Source of the DNA: Psococerastis gibbosa
Taxonomy: Eukaryota; Arthropoda; Insecta; Psocodea; Psocidae
Length of the DNA stretch: 64,000 bases
Assembly (NCBI GenBank): GCA_963971405.1
Contig: OZ020491.1
Location: 5,388,855-5,452,854, forward strand
Reading direction: 5' to 3'
Under the pieces are notes generated by a model. The model worked only from the letters and a program-made list of their open reading frames with translations, made no database searches and was not told where the DNA came from. Position numbers and translations under genes: made by a program. This document shows, in pieces, positions 21,448 to 32,291 of this stretch. How positions within the stretch are numbered: position 1 is the first letter of the stretch; each line of letters starts with the position of its first letter.

Positions 21448-21780
21448 GTCGAATTCAAAACGACAGAGTCAGTTGTGACTCTAGACTGGGAGAATGGTTT
21501 CGTGGAGGCGTCAGCAAAGGACGGCACCAACATTCCAAAAGTCTTCAAAGAACTTCTCTCACAGGCCAAGGTCAAGTACAACCTTAGTCCGGCACTGAGG
21601 CGACGCTGCAGGCGCCAATCGCTGCCCCCTCCGATGGCGGGGGGCGGGCCTGGTGGAGGTGGAGGCTCTTCGGCCCCCAGTAGCCCCGCGATCCCCTCTC
21701 TGATGCAGCTCCAACATCTGGAAGCAATCCGCGAGCGGCATGCATCTGGGGGGAAGCGCAATTCTTGCGTCTTGTCATAG
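21448..21780 (+). CDS. Ras-like small GTPase, last coding exon (G5, hypervariable tail, CAAX)
   Basis: Residues 187-296, stop TAG at 21778. It opens VEFKTTESVVTLDWENGF, then the G5 box EASAK (206-210) and the last helix VFKELLSQAK. The tail has NLSPALRRRCRRQSLPPP, as in RASD proteins (conserved NLSP plus basic patch), a Gly/Ser/Pro-rich linker at about 249-266, then LQHLEAIRERH and C-terminal KRNSCVLS. Cys293 is the expected prenylation site; terminal Ser favours farnesyl. This suggests a membrane-bound signalling GTPase. GC-rich and clearly coding against AT-rich flanks. The acceptor is TTTATTACAG, ending 21447. Confidence 0.93.
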   Translation, partial: VEFKTTESVVTLDWENGFVEASAKDGTNIPKVFKELLSQAKVKYNLSPALRRRCRRQSLPPPMAGGGPGGGGGSSAPSSPAIPSLMQLQHLEAIRERHASGGKRNSCVLS

Positions 21781-21828
21781 GTGTAATGGGACTGATAATA
21801 CAATATAGTGAATGAGCATTTGTGGAAT

Positions 21829-21834
21829 ATTAAA
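21829..21834 (+). terminator. Candidate polyadenylation signal ATTAAA
   Basis: ATTAAA 49 bases after the stop codon of the GTPase gene. Another ATTAAA occurs near 22249. Which is used cannot be told from sequence. Confidence 0.4.
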
Positions 21835-21853
21835 CTGAACGAGGAGGAACGAA

Positions 21854-21891
21854 GATACCCGCGCCGAGCGCCGAGCGGAGACGCGGGTATC
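21854..21891 (+). repeat. GC-rich 10-bp stem-loop after the stop codon
   Basis: GATACCCGCG pairs with CGCGGGTATC around an 18-base loop containing the direct repeat CCGAGCG. It stands out from the AT-rich flanks. It may be a 3'UTR structure or the scar of a small insertion. Confidence 0.45.
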
Positions 21892-21914
21892 GCTGAAAAT
21901 GTCAGGGAACATGG

Positions 21915-22170
21915 CGGGGAGACTCAGGTTTTTGTTTGGGGGGGGGGGTCCAATAATTTTTTTTAAATTATTTTATTAATGAAAGTCCATTCTATTCAGT
22001 ATTCAGATTCAAAAAAAAAAATTATCCCAAATTCTTCAAACAATACAGTTTTACAAAAAATGATAAATTGTATTACTAAAATATAAAATAATAATTTAAA
22101 TTTGTGTAAAGCCCTTTTATTTCAGGGGGGGTTCGGACCCCTTGAACCACTCCCTGGGCACGGCCATGGG
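21915..22170. mobile_element. Degraded hAT-b-like element
   Basis: G-run then TCCAATAATTTTTTTTAAAT on the left; AGGGGGGGTTCGGACCCC, then CCTGGGCACGGCCAT on the right, as in hAT-b ends. GGGGAGACTCA lies on both sides (about 21915 and 22166), a likely target duplication, but the left inverted repeat is mostly lost. Confidence 0.5.
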
Positions 22171-22539
22171 GAGACTCATGTAATAGTGCAGAATGAACAT
22201 TTGTGAAATGTTTTAAATGTAGGTACATTATCCTGCTCCGGAGAAATATTAAAATATTTATATGCCTCTCTTGTTTAGTCCTGAATTTGACCCTGTGTAT
22301 TATTTCTGTAAAATATTGCAGCCCTGCCCCTGCAGCCAATGTGTTGTTTATACGTCTGTAGCCTAACGATGGCCTAGTGCCGAAACCGTTCGCTCTCATA
22401 TGTATTTTTGGTAATACTTGACTAAGTTATTTGGTTAATTTTATTGTATACTATGACCCTGTGCAGTACAGGTTATTAACTGCATTAAAGGCTATCGATC
22501 CCCCCCCACCCTCCATGAAGTGGAATAATATACTATGAA

Positions 22540-22700
22540 GGATCTTACAAGCCGGACTCAGTAGGTACAACCTTTATTTGGGAGCGAGCCAATCAGCTAG
22601 AAGCCATGTTGGGCTTGAAGCCAACCTAGCCCGAAGGTATATAAATTGGCGTCCATTCTTCTTTTCCTTAATTTATTCCCCAGCCGCCCAATGAACATGT
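22540..22700 (+). promoter_or_regulatory. Possible CCAAT/TATA core promoter
   Basis: GAGCCAATCAG near 22587 and TATATAAA at 22638-22645 are spaced as in a polymerase II promoter. The first ATG downstream (22690 region) opens only about an 18-codon frame. No gene follows, so it may be a relic of a transposon promoter. Confidence 0.2.
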
Positions 22701-23128
22701 CAGCCGCAAATCCCGAAGAACCGTCTGCAGACCTAGCACCAACATAATATAAGAATAATTAATCTGGGAATACGTGTAAATTATCATAACCAGACCCCAA
22801 TGAATGTACCTATATTGACTTACTAGCATTAATGACTTAATAATTCTTCGACAACAAAGATTCATTACTATTAATTGTAGCATATGCTAGACGTAGGTCA
22901 AATACTATACTTTGTGCTCGTCCAACATGACGAAACAGTTTAATATGGCGACTGCTTTGGAACGGGGTCGTTTTAATGCCGTATTTAAAATAATGGTTTA
23001 AATTATTCCCTGGGTAAACTATTCTTTTCCCATTGTAGCTAGGTCTGCTGGATTTAATAATGTAACTTGATCATAGTCCACCAGCCCAGATTCGTTTCCT
23101 TCTGCTGTCCAAAATGTCCAAAACTTTG

Positions 23129-23375
23129 TACCTACCCAGTGGCGGCGCTACGGGGGTGCCCGAGGGGGCCTGGCCCCCCCAAAAGTTTCTCAGGCCCCTC
23201 CGGGGCCCCCCCAGTTTTGAGATATTTTACATCTTGTTAAATTGCAGAATTATTGAACGGTATACCTACTCCCAATGAAAAGTGTTTTTTTTTCATTGCC
23301 CCCCCCCCCAGATAGAAGTCATGCCCCTCCATGGCCCCCCACCTTAAAATTTCTAGCGCCGCCACTGTACCTACC
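23129..23375. mobile_element. hAT-a element, second copy
   Basis: Element 23137-23367 (231 bp), ends CAGTGGCGGCGCTA and TAGCGCCGCCACTG, flanked by the perfect 8-bp duplication TACCTACC (23129-23136, 23368-23375). Nearly identical to 217-454. Confidence 0.93.
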
Positions 23376-23744
23376 CCGTAGCTAAACACAGTATTGCATG
23401 ACCCTAGTCCCTAAATAGTGTTGCCTAATATCAAATTGAAAGGAAGGAACCACAGTTCAGTACTTCTCGTTATACCTACTCATTTAACCCAAACCTTTCA
23501 TGCCTCCTTCATCGTCTCGTCAGTTCTCCTATGGAACTCCCTCCCCACCCACATAAAAGAATCTCCCTCTCTTCCAATTTTCAAAGTTCGCATCTAATTA
23601 GACTAATACACTAGATTCGCCAATATCTGATGTGGTTTCGCTCCCCATGTGTGAATGAGTGTGTGAATGAGTATCATTTTTTGTGTATTGCAACGATTTT
23701 TCGATTTTTGTATTTACAGCTCTGTAACAATAATTAACTAGCCC

Positions 23745-24060
23745 TCTAGTTGAGTGTAAGAAAGGGCCCGAAGGCCCTAACTCCGCTAGGGGAACCTAGT
23801 GCAATAAAGAAACAATTATTATTGTTAACTTACAATTTTAAATAATATGAATTAAACTAATTTGAAATTTATACTAAGTTTTTTTTGCTAACACAGACGT
23901 GAAATAGAAAACATGTTGCATCATCTACAGCGTTTACTGTGCGAGCCCCCGACAAGTTGATTAACTTGGGGCCCACAGGTTATTTGTATTATAAGGGTAT
24001 AATTGTTAATTTATAAATATATTCCTTCGGTGCAGGGGAGTACCGGCCGAAGAAGAAGAG
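23745..24060 (+). repeat. SINE tail fragments
   Basis: 23750-23812 is the SINE-1 tail (TTGAGTGTAAGAAAGGGCCC, AACTCCGCTAGG). 23985-24060 has ATTTATAAATATATTCCTTC and GGGGAGTACCGGCCGAAGAA, matching the tail after the SINE-2 head at 34150-34250. Confidence 0.55.
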
Positions 24061-24101
24061 AAAAAAAATAGTACTACAATACAATATTATCAAGACTCCC
24101 C

Positions 24102-24368
24102 CCCTATATCAGGGGTTCAGAAACATTTTCAGTGGCTCCCTAAAAATTGTTTTAACGCAGCATTGGCTCCCCGTATACCCCATATTTCCGCATCATACCT
24201 TCAGGTTTGTCTTAACAAAAATGAAATTGACACTAACCAAAAAAAAAAAATAAGCATAAAATCAATTATTTTTTTCATAAAATCAATAACTTATTTTTCT
24301 TTTCGCGTTGCCCCCCCCCCCCCTGGAAGAAGCCCATGGCTTCTCATTTGAAAACGCCTGCTCTCTAT
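24102..24368. mobile_element. hAT-like element (third end type)
   Basis: Element 24110-24360 starts CAGGGGTTCAGAAACATTTT and ends CATTTGAAAACGCCTG. Flanks CCCTATAT and CTCTCTAT agree at 6 of 8 positions. CAGGGGTT..-type ends are common in hAT elements. A C-run lies near 24311-24323. Confidence 0.65.
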
Positions 24369-25559
24369 TATAAATAGGCTATTATTTTTCCTTTGAGACC
24401 ATTACATAGACTAATCAATTATTAAGTGTGTATAATTATCGGGTATTCTTCGTACCTAATTAGGCTATTTGTTACTGTTCTAGAGTTGTCAATAGTCTGT
24501 AAAATAGGCTGGTCCTGTTTAACCGATAGATATCTTTTTGTAAACTTACCTGCTTAAGTTAAAATTATTATACCTATCTATTGTATATATTATAGGATAT
24601 CTAATACCATTATAACTTAACAGAAGAACATTAATCTCGTTAACCATGGCTTTTTTTTTTTTTTTTTTTTTTTTAAACCATGGCCATGTTGCAGAATCTT
24701 GGGTGAGGTTATACCTACCATGTTTTCTCAATATTTTTTTTAGTAAGCTGCCTATATTTCAATCATACATCTCTTCTAAACATGGCTAAGAAATTATCTT
24801 TATAGTTTTTTTTTTTAGTTTTTCCAACGCCTGCTTTCAGCAGAAATTATGTACAATCATTAGCATAAATTTCATTTTCTTTTAAATAACGGGAGATGTT
24901 TTTGATTGTAAAGGCATCAATTTTTGAAAGAGAGGACAGCTTAAAAATTCCATTGTATTGAGTATAACTAGTGTAAGCTACTTATACTTATTTTCCAAAA
25001 AAAAATATGTGGATTATGTCTCACCACTGCTTGAAAAGTTGCATTTTATAAGGAATACTGGAAAACACCGCCATTCAAACACCCAATCATTTATTTTCAT
25101 TCCTTGCCGAAACCTTTTAAGCGTTGAAGGAAAGAGTCCTATAATAAGAAGTCAATATACATGTTACTTCTCACTCATAACTATTATACTGTACCTACCT
25201 AAATGATTTTAGATTTTAAGATTTAATTTGTACTGATAATATTATAAAAATTCTTTAATTTAAGGACAATTTGTTTTCATTTGTTCCACCCAACGTAGTA
25301 AGTAGCCCAATTGTAGCCCAATAGTAGTCCAAAAGGCTATCCGTATATTACATACAGTAGAAGGCCCATAACCAGGAAAGGCTGCGTTCCATATAGCATG
25401 TATTGAAATATCTGGAGAGTTCAATTATATCTAGCGTAAAATTGGAATGGGGGGGGGGGGGGTACCGTCCTCTAGCCCCCCCCCCCTCTCTGATTACTGG
25501 CCTGCACTTATAATTAGCACTCGGTCCCATTATTGGTTGAGTCGTGCTAACGCCGGTTA
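24369..25559. other. Intergenic, no gene seen
   Basis: A poly-T run (24652-24674) and a short Rep-G end (-) near 24825. 25451-25462 is a G-run facing a C-run. Nothing else is recognisable. Confidence 0.5.
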
Positions 25560-25740
25560 CAATGTCAATAATGGTAAGCATGTCTGAACTTGCCCATTGG
25601 TACTTGCAGTCGGTGTGGGCTGACATCAAAGAGTGAGTTAGTATGTCAATGGCTATAGAAATTCATTCGGGAACAATACAAATAGTGTGTGAAAAGTGAT
25701 GGGGTCGTTGGCAGGGAAATGTTCAATGGGTCACACTACA
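25560..25740 (+). repeat. Rep-F copy
   Basis: GGTAAGCATGTCTGAACTTG and TACTTGCAGTCGGTGTGGGC, with AATACAAATAGTGTGTGAAA later. Diverged. Confidence 0.5.
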
Positions 25741-26288
25741 AGATGGCCTACGCATTTGAAAATTCTTGAATAATACTAGTAAATACTTAGTTTGCGTTAA
25801 ACAGGGGTGCTCACAGATCTGCGTTAAAGTGGGTAAGTCACCGAAAATATAATTAGAATAAAAAATGTAAATATATAGGCCAAGTAGGCCAATACCTAAA
25901 ATGTAGGTAATGAAAATGTTGTTATAAACAAGCAAATAAATAGATAAGCAAAATGTAAGGTATTTTAGGTATTATAACCTATATTCTTCTGACCCTTTTC
26001 CATTTTTAAATCCCTGCGGGTCTAATATGGCGATTATTTTGAATCTTAACCTGAGATGGAATGGCTGTGCTATTTATTTATTTATTTATTTATTATAATT
26101 TATTTATTGTATAAATAACACTCAATGGACGGGAAACAGCAACTGTCGGGCATGGTGCTGACAACAAGAAGATCTCACCAGCCGTGTTCAACCCTAAACA
26201 GTCGTGCAACAGTGTTTTACTTTTACTGAAGGCTAGGATTGCGTGTAGGCTACATTCATGGCCTGATGTATACTGCAGGCTACATAAA

Positions 26289-27117
26289 GAACCGGTCCGA
26301 GTTTACTCAAACATGCTTTCCAATTTTTCAATACATAGATAATGAGTTACGGTATTTCATAGTAAATAATTTCCCTATGGTTAAATTTCGGATCCCCCGG
26401 GGGAGGGGGGTCCATCTGCCGTCACCGGAGGTGAGGTAACTTCAATATATTCAAAAATCATTAAAACTTCATTCTATCTAGTGTACAGCACGCCTATTGG
26501 AGCGTGAATTTTCGACAATTTCCAAATACTTTTTTTGGGAAGGCAACCTGTTCGGTTAAGTTACCCTATTTAACACATAAAACCTGAAGGTAGAAATCAT
26601 CGAAAGAAAGGCCCCGTAGAAAAATTATATTTCAGTCATTTTTCATGAAAATTGATTTGTTTTTATTTTTTAACCCCCTGAAGAAAACTATCAAGGGGCA
26701 AGTGACTCACCGCATTTTTTTTAACATTAATAACGACTAGAATATAAGTGAATTTAATAGAAATCGTTGGAACCGTTTTTGAGAATATATATTGTTTTTA
26801 GACGTTTTTTTGGAGTTTCTTGAAAATAAAACCCATTGAAATTGAGTTAACCCAAAATATGTCCCGTGGTATGATTTAGTAAACCTGCATGCAAAATTTC
26901 ATCAAAATCGACAAAGTAGTTTGCCCGGAAATAGATGAAGAGACAGAGAGTAATAGAACAAAAAAAAAAAAAAAAAAAAATGCGACAGACAGACATTTCG
27001 TAATAACCACTTTTTTGTGTTCCTGGGACCTTAAAACGTGTAAATCCGTTGAAATCTCGAAATCGAAAATTTTGACCATTACAAGTCTCTCCTTATACTA
27101 CGTGTAAATTGGAAAGC
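26289..27117 (-). repeat. Rep-A, full-length copy
   Basis: GAACCGGTCCGAGTTTACTC to AAATTGGAAAGC. The microsatellite position holds an A20 run (about 26961-26980) instead of a clean GACA repeat. Confidence 0.85.
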
Positions 27118-27124
27118 AATAAAC

Positions 27125-27205
27125 ATTGACTTTATGTTCTATTACTAAGCCAACCTAGCGGAGTTAGGGCTATAAAACCCTCTCTTACACTCAACTATAG
27201 GAAGA
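27125..27205 (-). repeat. SINE-1 tail fragment
   Basis: TTCTATTACTAAGCCAACCT then AGCGGAGTTAGGGC and CCCTCTCTTACACTCAACTA, the reverse complement of the SINE-1 3' block. It abuts the Rep-A copy. Confidence 0.65.
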
Positions 27206-27214
27206 CCCGGGAGG

Positions 27215-27640
27215 AACTACACGTTTGAGGTCCCAAAAACCAAATAAGTATCTTTTTACGAAATGTCAATCTCTGTATTTCTACTTCTAAACTACTTCTT
27301 GAAAAACTGAAATTCGGCATATACGGTAAAAAAAATTATTGGCCAGTTATTTTTTCATTTTTTGAAAAAAAAATCATTTTGGGGGTTTTTAGTTTTGCCA
27401 AAATATAATAAATAATAGATAGAGATAAAGATAATAGAGATAATAGATAAAGATAGGCCTAATTTTTGTAAAACTGTTCCGAATTTCTGGAATCCCTTCG
27501 AGTATTTTGTCCACAAATCGTAGAACAGATGGCTACATACAGACCGACAGCATTTTACGAAAACCTCGTTTTTGGGTTCTTGAGTTAATCGAAAACTTCT
27601 TCAACACAAAGCTTTCCTTATACTAAGGCATATAAATGGC
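27215..27640 (-). repeat. Rep-A-related degraded sequence
   Basis: Only short matches remain (TTTTTACGAAATGTC, AAAGCTTTCCTTATACTA). Orientation of the two parts is inconsistent, so it may be two fragments. Confidence 0.35.
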
Positions 27641-29099
27641 AAAGCAATAAATCATGGCGTCCTTAAACAGAAAGCCATTAGACGTACAAACTCTTAAACA
27701 GCTCACAAAAGTTTACTTTACCCTGCAGTATATAACTCCGCCAAATCACAAATCTAAACTTTCTCCCGCAGCAGATAAGCTTAAAGCGTGGGAGAGAAAA
27801 CAGAATAAAGATACGCAAAACAATGGAGAGACGGCTGTCATATGCCTTGAATTCTCTCGGCTCAGTCAATATTACACAACCTGAAATAATATCTGGAAAA
27901 GAATGAAGAAGGGAAAGTTCTCTTGAGGGTGAAGTGATAAAGGGAAACTCTTAAACAATGGGATCCAAATGATCCAATGCATAATATCGATATCGGGGAG
28001 GTCTCTAGATAGGAGGGAATCGCCATTTGTCTGTAACATTTTCCCGCCAAGTGATTTAATTTCAAACAAAACGCATCTGTGTAACAACCCATCAAGTTTG
28101 AACCTAGGGGGCCAGTAGAGTTTCTCCTACCTGCCTCTTCTCTGTTATATTTTAAAATGTTTCCGTCAGCAACAAGCTCCCCGCAGTCACTCTGTTTACC
28201 CATCGCTTACTAAAGGGCACCTAGCCTATATATATATCATTCAGAGAGATCAGGTCCAGCAAATAGAAATTTCCATTTATTTTTCGTTGCAAAATCATGA
28301 GTGGTTGGACGTAGCTGTCAAGTCAAGTCAAGTCAATTAGACCAGTAAGAGTTTATCGTGCAGTGCGCCAAATATTTCTTGAAGTAAGTTAATAATGAAC
28401 GACCAATCAGGTATCAGCAGTTTGCTTCTGATTGGCCGAGATCCAGCAGCTTAGCTTTGATTGACCGAGACCCAGCACTTAGTGGTTCTTTAACGGTTGT
28501 TTTGTGATTTTTAAGCAAGTATGGTAAAGTGAGTACATGTCTACATGAGTCATGATTTGAGAACCTTTGGGGGTCCTGCCACTTCTGCCAGGAGCCAAAA
28601 TACCAGAGGCGTAAAGTTTTAGAATGATGGCGGGGGCAAAACTAAGTAGACCATATGACGTCATCAGGCAGGATAAGGAAAAATTGAAAATATAAGAGCA
28701 AAATAGCAGGGTTTTACGTATTTTAATAATAGTAAAGTATAGCTGTAGATTTTACAAAGCTAAAAAAGGAATGCCTATATTCATTTTGCTGCAAACGGGA
28801 CCATGAAGTATGAACCACGTCGTACAATGCTCGAAGCTGGAGCTGGAGGGGAAAGTTGAACCGTGCCTCCCAACTTTACGGCCCTGCAAAATACCACTAT
28901 TGTGTAATGACTAGAAAGTAGTCCTCACAGATTCAGCAAAACCCCCTACTAACTTGCTGTGTATATTGCTAAATATGCATATTCCCATGCATTGACTATT
29001 CGATATTGGATGTTCTAATGAGCTTGTCCATGTATGTTTTCGAATCATGTATCATTTGGCTCCCCCTTTACTTAAAAATAAAAAAAAGGGGAAAGCCGT
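27641..29099. other. Intergenic, no gene seen
   Basis: Short open frames (for example 27654-27884) have no recognisable domain and no splice-site framing. GTCAAGTCAAGTCAAGTCAA at 28318 is a small tandem repeat, and CTTCTGATTGGCCGAGA / CTTTGATTGACCGAGA near 28430 form a short direct repeat. Confidence 0.45.
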
Positions 29100-29300
29100 T
29101 CTTATGGACTTACGCAGCCTTTAAATTAGGGGTACATATAACTAGTGTCCCTTGAGTAGGGGCCCAAGGGTTCGAGAAATCTGAAGCGGGGCCCGGGTGT
29201 CTCCCCCGGGGGGAAAGTTTTGAAAAAATAGGCCTGAAATAGTTGGGTTTTACGCACGGACCACCCCCCCCCCCCTCTCCACCCCTTGTTAAACCAATGT
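29100..29300. mobile_element. Fragment related to the hAT-like element at 15543
   Basis: GGGGCCCGGGTGTCTCCCCC, then GTTTTGAAAAAATAGGC and GGTTTTACGCA match the internal unit of 15543-16230. No ends or duplication found. Confidence 0.5.
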
Positions 29301-29821
29301 TCATGACCTTGGCACTGGAACTGGAACTGGACTAGAACACGCCTCGAATTTTCAACCCCGACACTCCAGTTCATACATGCATGGCTTTGCCAGCTGAACT
29401 ACCTATGCCCCAGTTAGACACTTTATGAACAAGCTACAAACTCGACAAACGGTGGCAAACAGCAAAAGTGTCGGCAAATTCCATTAAAGGTACTGCATAA
29501 GTTATATGGAACTACAAAGGGATGTTAGACACAAAGCAATATTAAAGGATAAAATTATTTAGGGGAGAACATAAAGTAGCTATAACTCTTCCATGAATCT
29601 TGATTATTCCAGCATTTTTCTTTAAAGCGGATTTTTATTTCACGTTCTTATTCCTATGACGTTTATTACTGAGTTTTGCTGAGGTAGGAATCCCCAGCTA
29701 GCTGCTATTTTATTTTATGTAACCTTCGCTCTTTACAACCCGCAGGTATTCACTGACAACCATCTCTTCCTCGGTCAACACATGAATCGTTTGACTTCTG
29801 TTTAACAAAAGGTAAGTAGTT

Positions 29822-30022
29822 GGAATTACATTGCCTGCTGTGTTAATAGTCCTTATCGGGAATAAACCATCAGTCTTTCTCAGAACTTAGCCTGATGATG
29901 GGAGTAGCACCCACTCCCAAAACATCGCCCCCTTCCCCTGTTGATGGGCTCCACCCTAATTGTTCGATGACTATGAGACCCATGCCTCTAATGACTATTA
30001 ACACAGCAGGCAATGTAAGTCC
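29822..30022. repeat. Inverted repeat with 30-bp arms
   Basis: GGAATTACATTGCCTGCTGT then GTTAATAGTC on the left; GACTATTAACACAGCAGGCA then ATGTAAGTCC on the right. The right arm recurs near 56284-56320, so this belongs to a dispersed repeat. Confidence 0.6.
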
Positions 30023-30337
30023 AGCTAACCCTTTGTTAAATAGTATTACACCATTGCCATTAACCTTTACAAATAGGTTAGACTTCTGTTTCAACACATT
30101 TTTGTACACCCTTTAGTTATATCCATTCTCTCGACTTGACCAAGCTAGAGTATCCTAGCCTTTAAGCCAGCATTAGTATTTCATATACTATATATTTGTT
30201 TTTAAATAGATGTTTAGTGACAGCTTGATTGAGAACGGTGAAATACTAATTATCGTTCTACATCATATAGGCCATATATATGTATATATACCTGTATACG
30301 CTATATAGGTATATGGACGTTGACCCAAAGCTACCTA

Positions 30338-30400
30338 GGTATATTGAGAACAGAATCAGTGCATTTGAAAATGTGATGGATACACAGACTAGTGCTATTG
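30338..30400 (+). pseudogene. Short LINE ORF2 scrap
   Basis: Reads IENRISAFE before breaking, the same short segment as at 44074-44147, where it continues into a recognisable LINE motif. Confidence 0.35.
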
Positions 30401-30432
30401 TCACTTGACGTCAATTGGCCTACCAGCCAAAG

Positions 30433-30728
30433 GCTGCTGCAGAAGAAGAAGAAGAAGGAGAAGAAGAAGAAGAAGAAGAAGATGAACGAGATGAATAAGA
30501 AGAACAAGAAGAAGAAGAAGAAGGAGAGGAAGAGGAATAAGAAGGAGAAGAAGAACAAGAGGAAGAAGAAGAGGAAGAAGAATGAGAAGAAGAAAAAGAA
30601 GAACAAGAACAAGAAGAACGAGAAGAACAAGAAGAACAAGAAGAACAAGAAGAACAAGAAGAAGGAGAGGAAGAGGAATAAGAAGGAGAAGAAGACGACG
30701 AAGATGATGAAGAAGAAGAAGAAGAATT
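30433..30728. repeat. GAA/AAG-rich simple repeat, about 300 bp
   Basis: Almost entirely GAA, AAG, GAG and AAC triplets, giving Lys/Glu-rich or Phe/Leu/Ser-rich open frames that are artefacts. GAACAAGAAGAACAAGAAGA is a local higher-order repeat near 30610-30660. Confidence 0.92.
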
Positions 30729-31081
30729 GAAAGTTGAAGTTCAAGAACTAATTACAAAGACCAAATCGTTTTATAAGAGGTCGCACCCTCCCTTAATAAT
30801 ATACAGTACAATTTTTAATGTGCAAGAAGATGATGCGGGTATTTTAATTTTAATTTGCATGCGAAAGCGGCTAATTCATATAACTTGCGTTGGGAAATTA
30901 AGAGAGCCAACTTCTTTAATAAAAGATTTTATATTTTGCAAAATTTCAGAGTAAACGAATTAACGTCACTGGCTCGGCGTTTCCCATTTTTTGAAATATT
31001 TAATTAATTAATATTTGTTTTATGTAGGCTACAGTATATTTGTATACTTTTACTTTCCTATTTATGCGTTAGAATTCAAAA

Positions 31082-31471
31082 GGTGCACATTCCACCGACC
31101 GGCTAGGGCTATTTACAAAAGCGGTGACGTGGTAGCAGACATTCAAGACTTAGGCGGGTTTCCACCGACCTCGCATTGCAGAATTGACGGAAATGTTTAT
31201 TTTCCTCTATGCCATAGTTAAAATTGATCAATGATCATACAGTAAAATCACAAGCAAACAAACTAAAATTAAAAAATGGCGTCATGGGATATGTTAAGTA
31301 GGCCCTACAAACATTTTAATAGATTTCTATAAAAAGAAAAATTCTAATTTCCGTCAATGTCATTTGCATTCTTCAATGCGAGGTCGGTGGAAACGCCACC
31401 TAAGTCTTGAATGTCTGCTACCACCTCACCGTTTTTGTAAATAGCCCTAGCCGGTCGATGGAATGGGCGCC
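31082..31471. mobile_element. FB-1 foldback element
   Basis: Starts GGTGCACATTCCACCGACCG and ends GATGGAATGGGCGCC then TAA. Arms and middle are as in 12301-12695 (GTCATGGGATATGTTAAGTA in the middle). Confidence 0.85.
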
Positions 31472-31484
31472 TAAGGAAAACTTT

Positions 31485-31585
31485 GTAATGGTCGAAATTT
31501 TTTATTTGGACGGTTTTACACATTTTGTTTAAAAAAAATGTGTTTTTTTTTACGAAAAGTCCGTCTGTCGAAAAAATAAGCTCAC
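31485..31585 (+). repeat. Rep-A fragment
   Basis: TTTGTAATGGTCGAAATTTT through TTTTTACGAAAAGTCCGTCT; degraded. Confidence 0.55.
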
Positions 31586-31889
31586 AGTCTTGTTCAGTTA
31601 GGTAGTTATTTAGGTATTCTAACCTTGTCTAACAATTAGAATCTTAGATTCGATGAGCATCAAATAGGGCAGGTGCTCTTAAATGGTGAGCCATTACAAA
31701 AAAAAAGTTACTGATTTTAAGAAAAAATAATTGTTTAATTTAATTTTTTCGCAATTTAAAGCTTCGTCGCCGTCGTCATGGAAGCTATGAAGGTTCTCCT
31801 GCCGTACTCGTACCCTTTCAGTTATCTCTCCGAGAAAGGGTTCTCGCACCTGATATAACGTGAAAAATAAATATCGCAATAGAATGTCG

Positions 31890-32030
31890 AATTTAGACGG
31901 CGAGATTCGTCTGAAATTGTCGAAAATAATGCCAAACTTTGAGTTTTTATCAAGTGAATGCTTGACTAAATAAACTATTTCGATACCTACTTAAAACTTG
32001 GCTTTTTCTACATTATATAAATCACCTTCT
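31890..32030. repeat. Rep-J, two-copy repeat
   Basis: AATAATGCCAAACTTTGAGT, then TATCAAGTGAATGCTTGACT and AAATAAACTATTT match 58545-58655. The flanking TAAATCACCTTCTTA also occurs at 60198. Confidence 0.45.
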
Positions 32031-32154
32031 TAGTTCTTATATAAATTCATGCGATCACCCCCCCCCCCCCTACATACGAATATATGAGGAGATAATGGTA
32101 CGTTAAAAAAGTTTTTAGTGAGCCTCCGAAACTTTTTCTTGAGAATCCCTGAAT

Positions 32155-32215
32155 TCAGGTCTAAGATGAGTGTGCGGTGGAGTCCACCGTGGGTTCAAGT
32201 CCCACCGGAATCAGT
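32155..32215 (+). repeat. tRNA-like SINE head fragment
   Basis: TGGAGTCCACCGTGGGTTCA AGTCCC contains a B box (GGTTCAAGTCC) in a T-arm-like stem (GTGGG/CCCAC), followed by a T-run. No clear A box, so probably a decayed SINE or tRNA piece. Confidence 0.4.
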
Positions 32216-32291
32216 TTTTTTTATACCATATTTCTGATACAATCGTCTTCAATATTTGAAAAGATCTGAAAATATCATTGTCAGAAAAAAA

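Noticed and set aside
21150..21803. 217-codon frame on the minus strand
   Set aside because: It is the antisense shadow of the GC-rich last exon of the GTPase gene plus flanking sequence.
30392..30744. Long open frames on both strands (112 and 137 codons)
   Set aside because: They translate a GAA/AAG simple repeat into Lys/Glu-rich or Phe/Leu-rich runs; no unique sequence and no gene structure.
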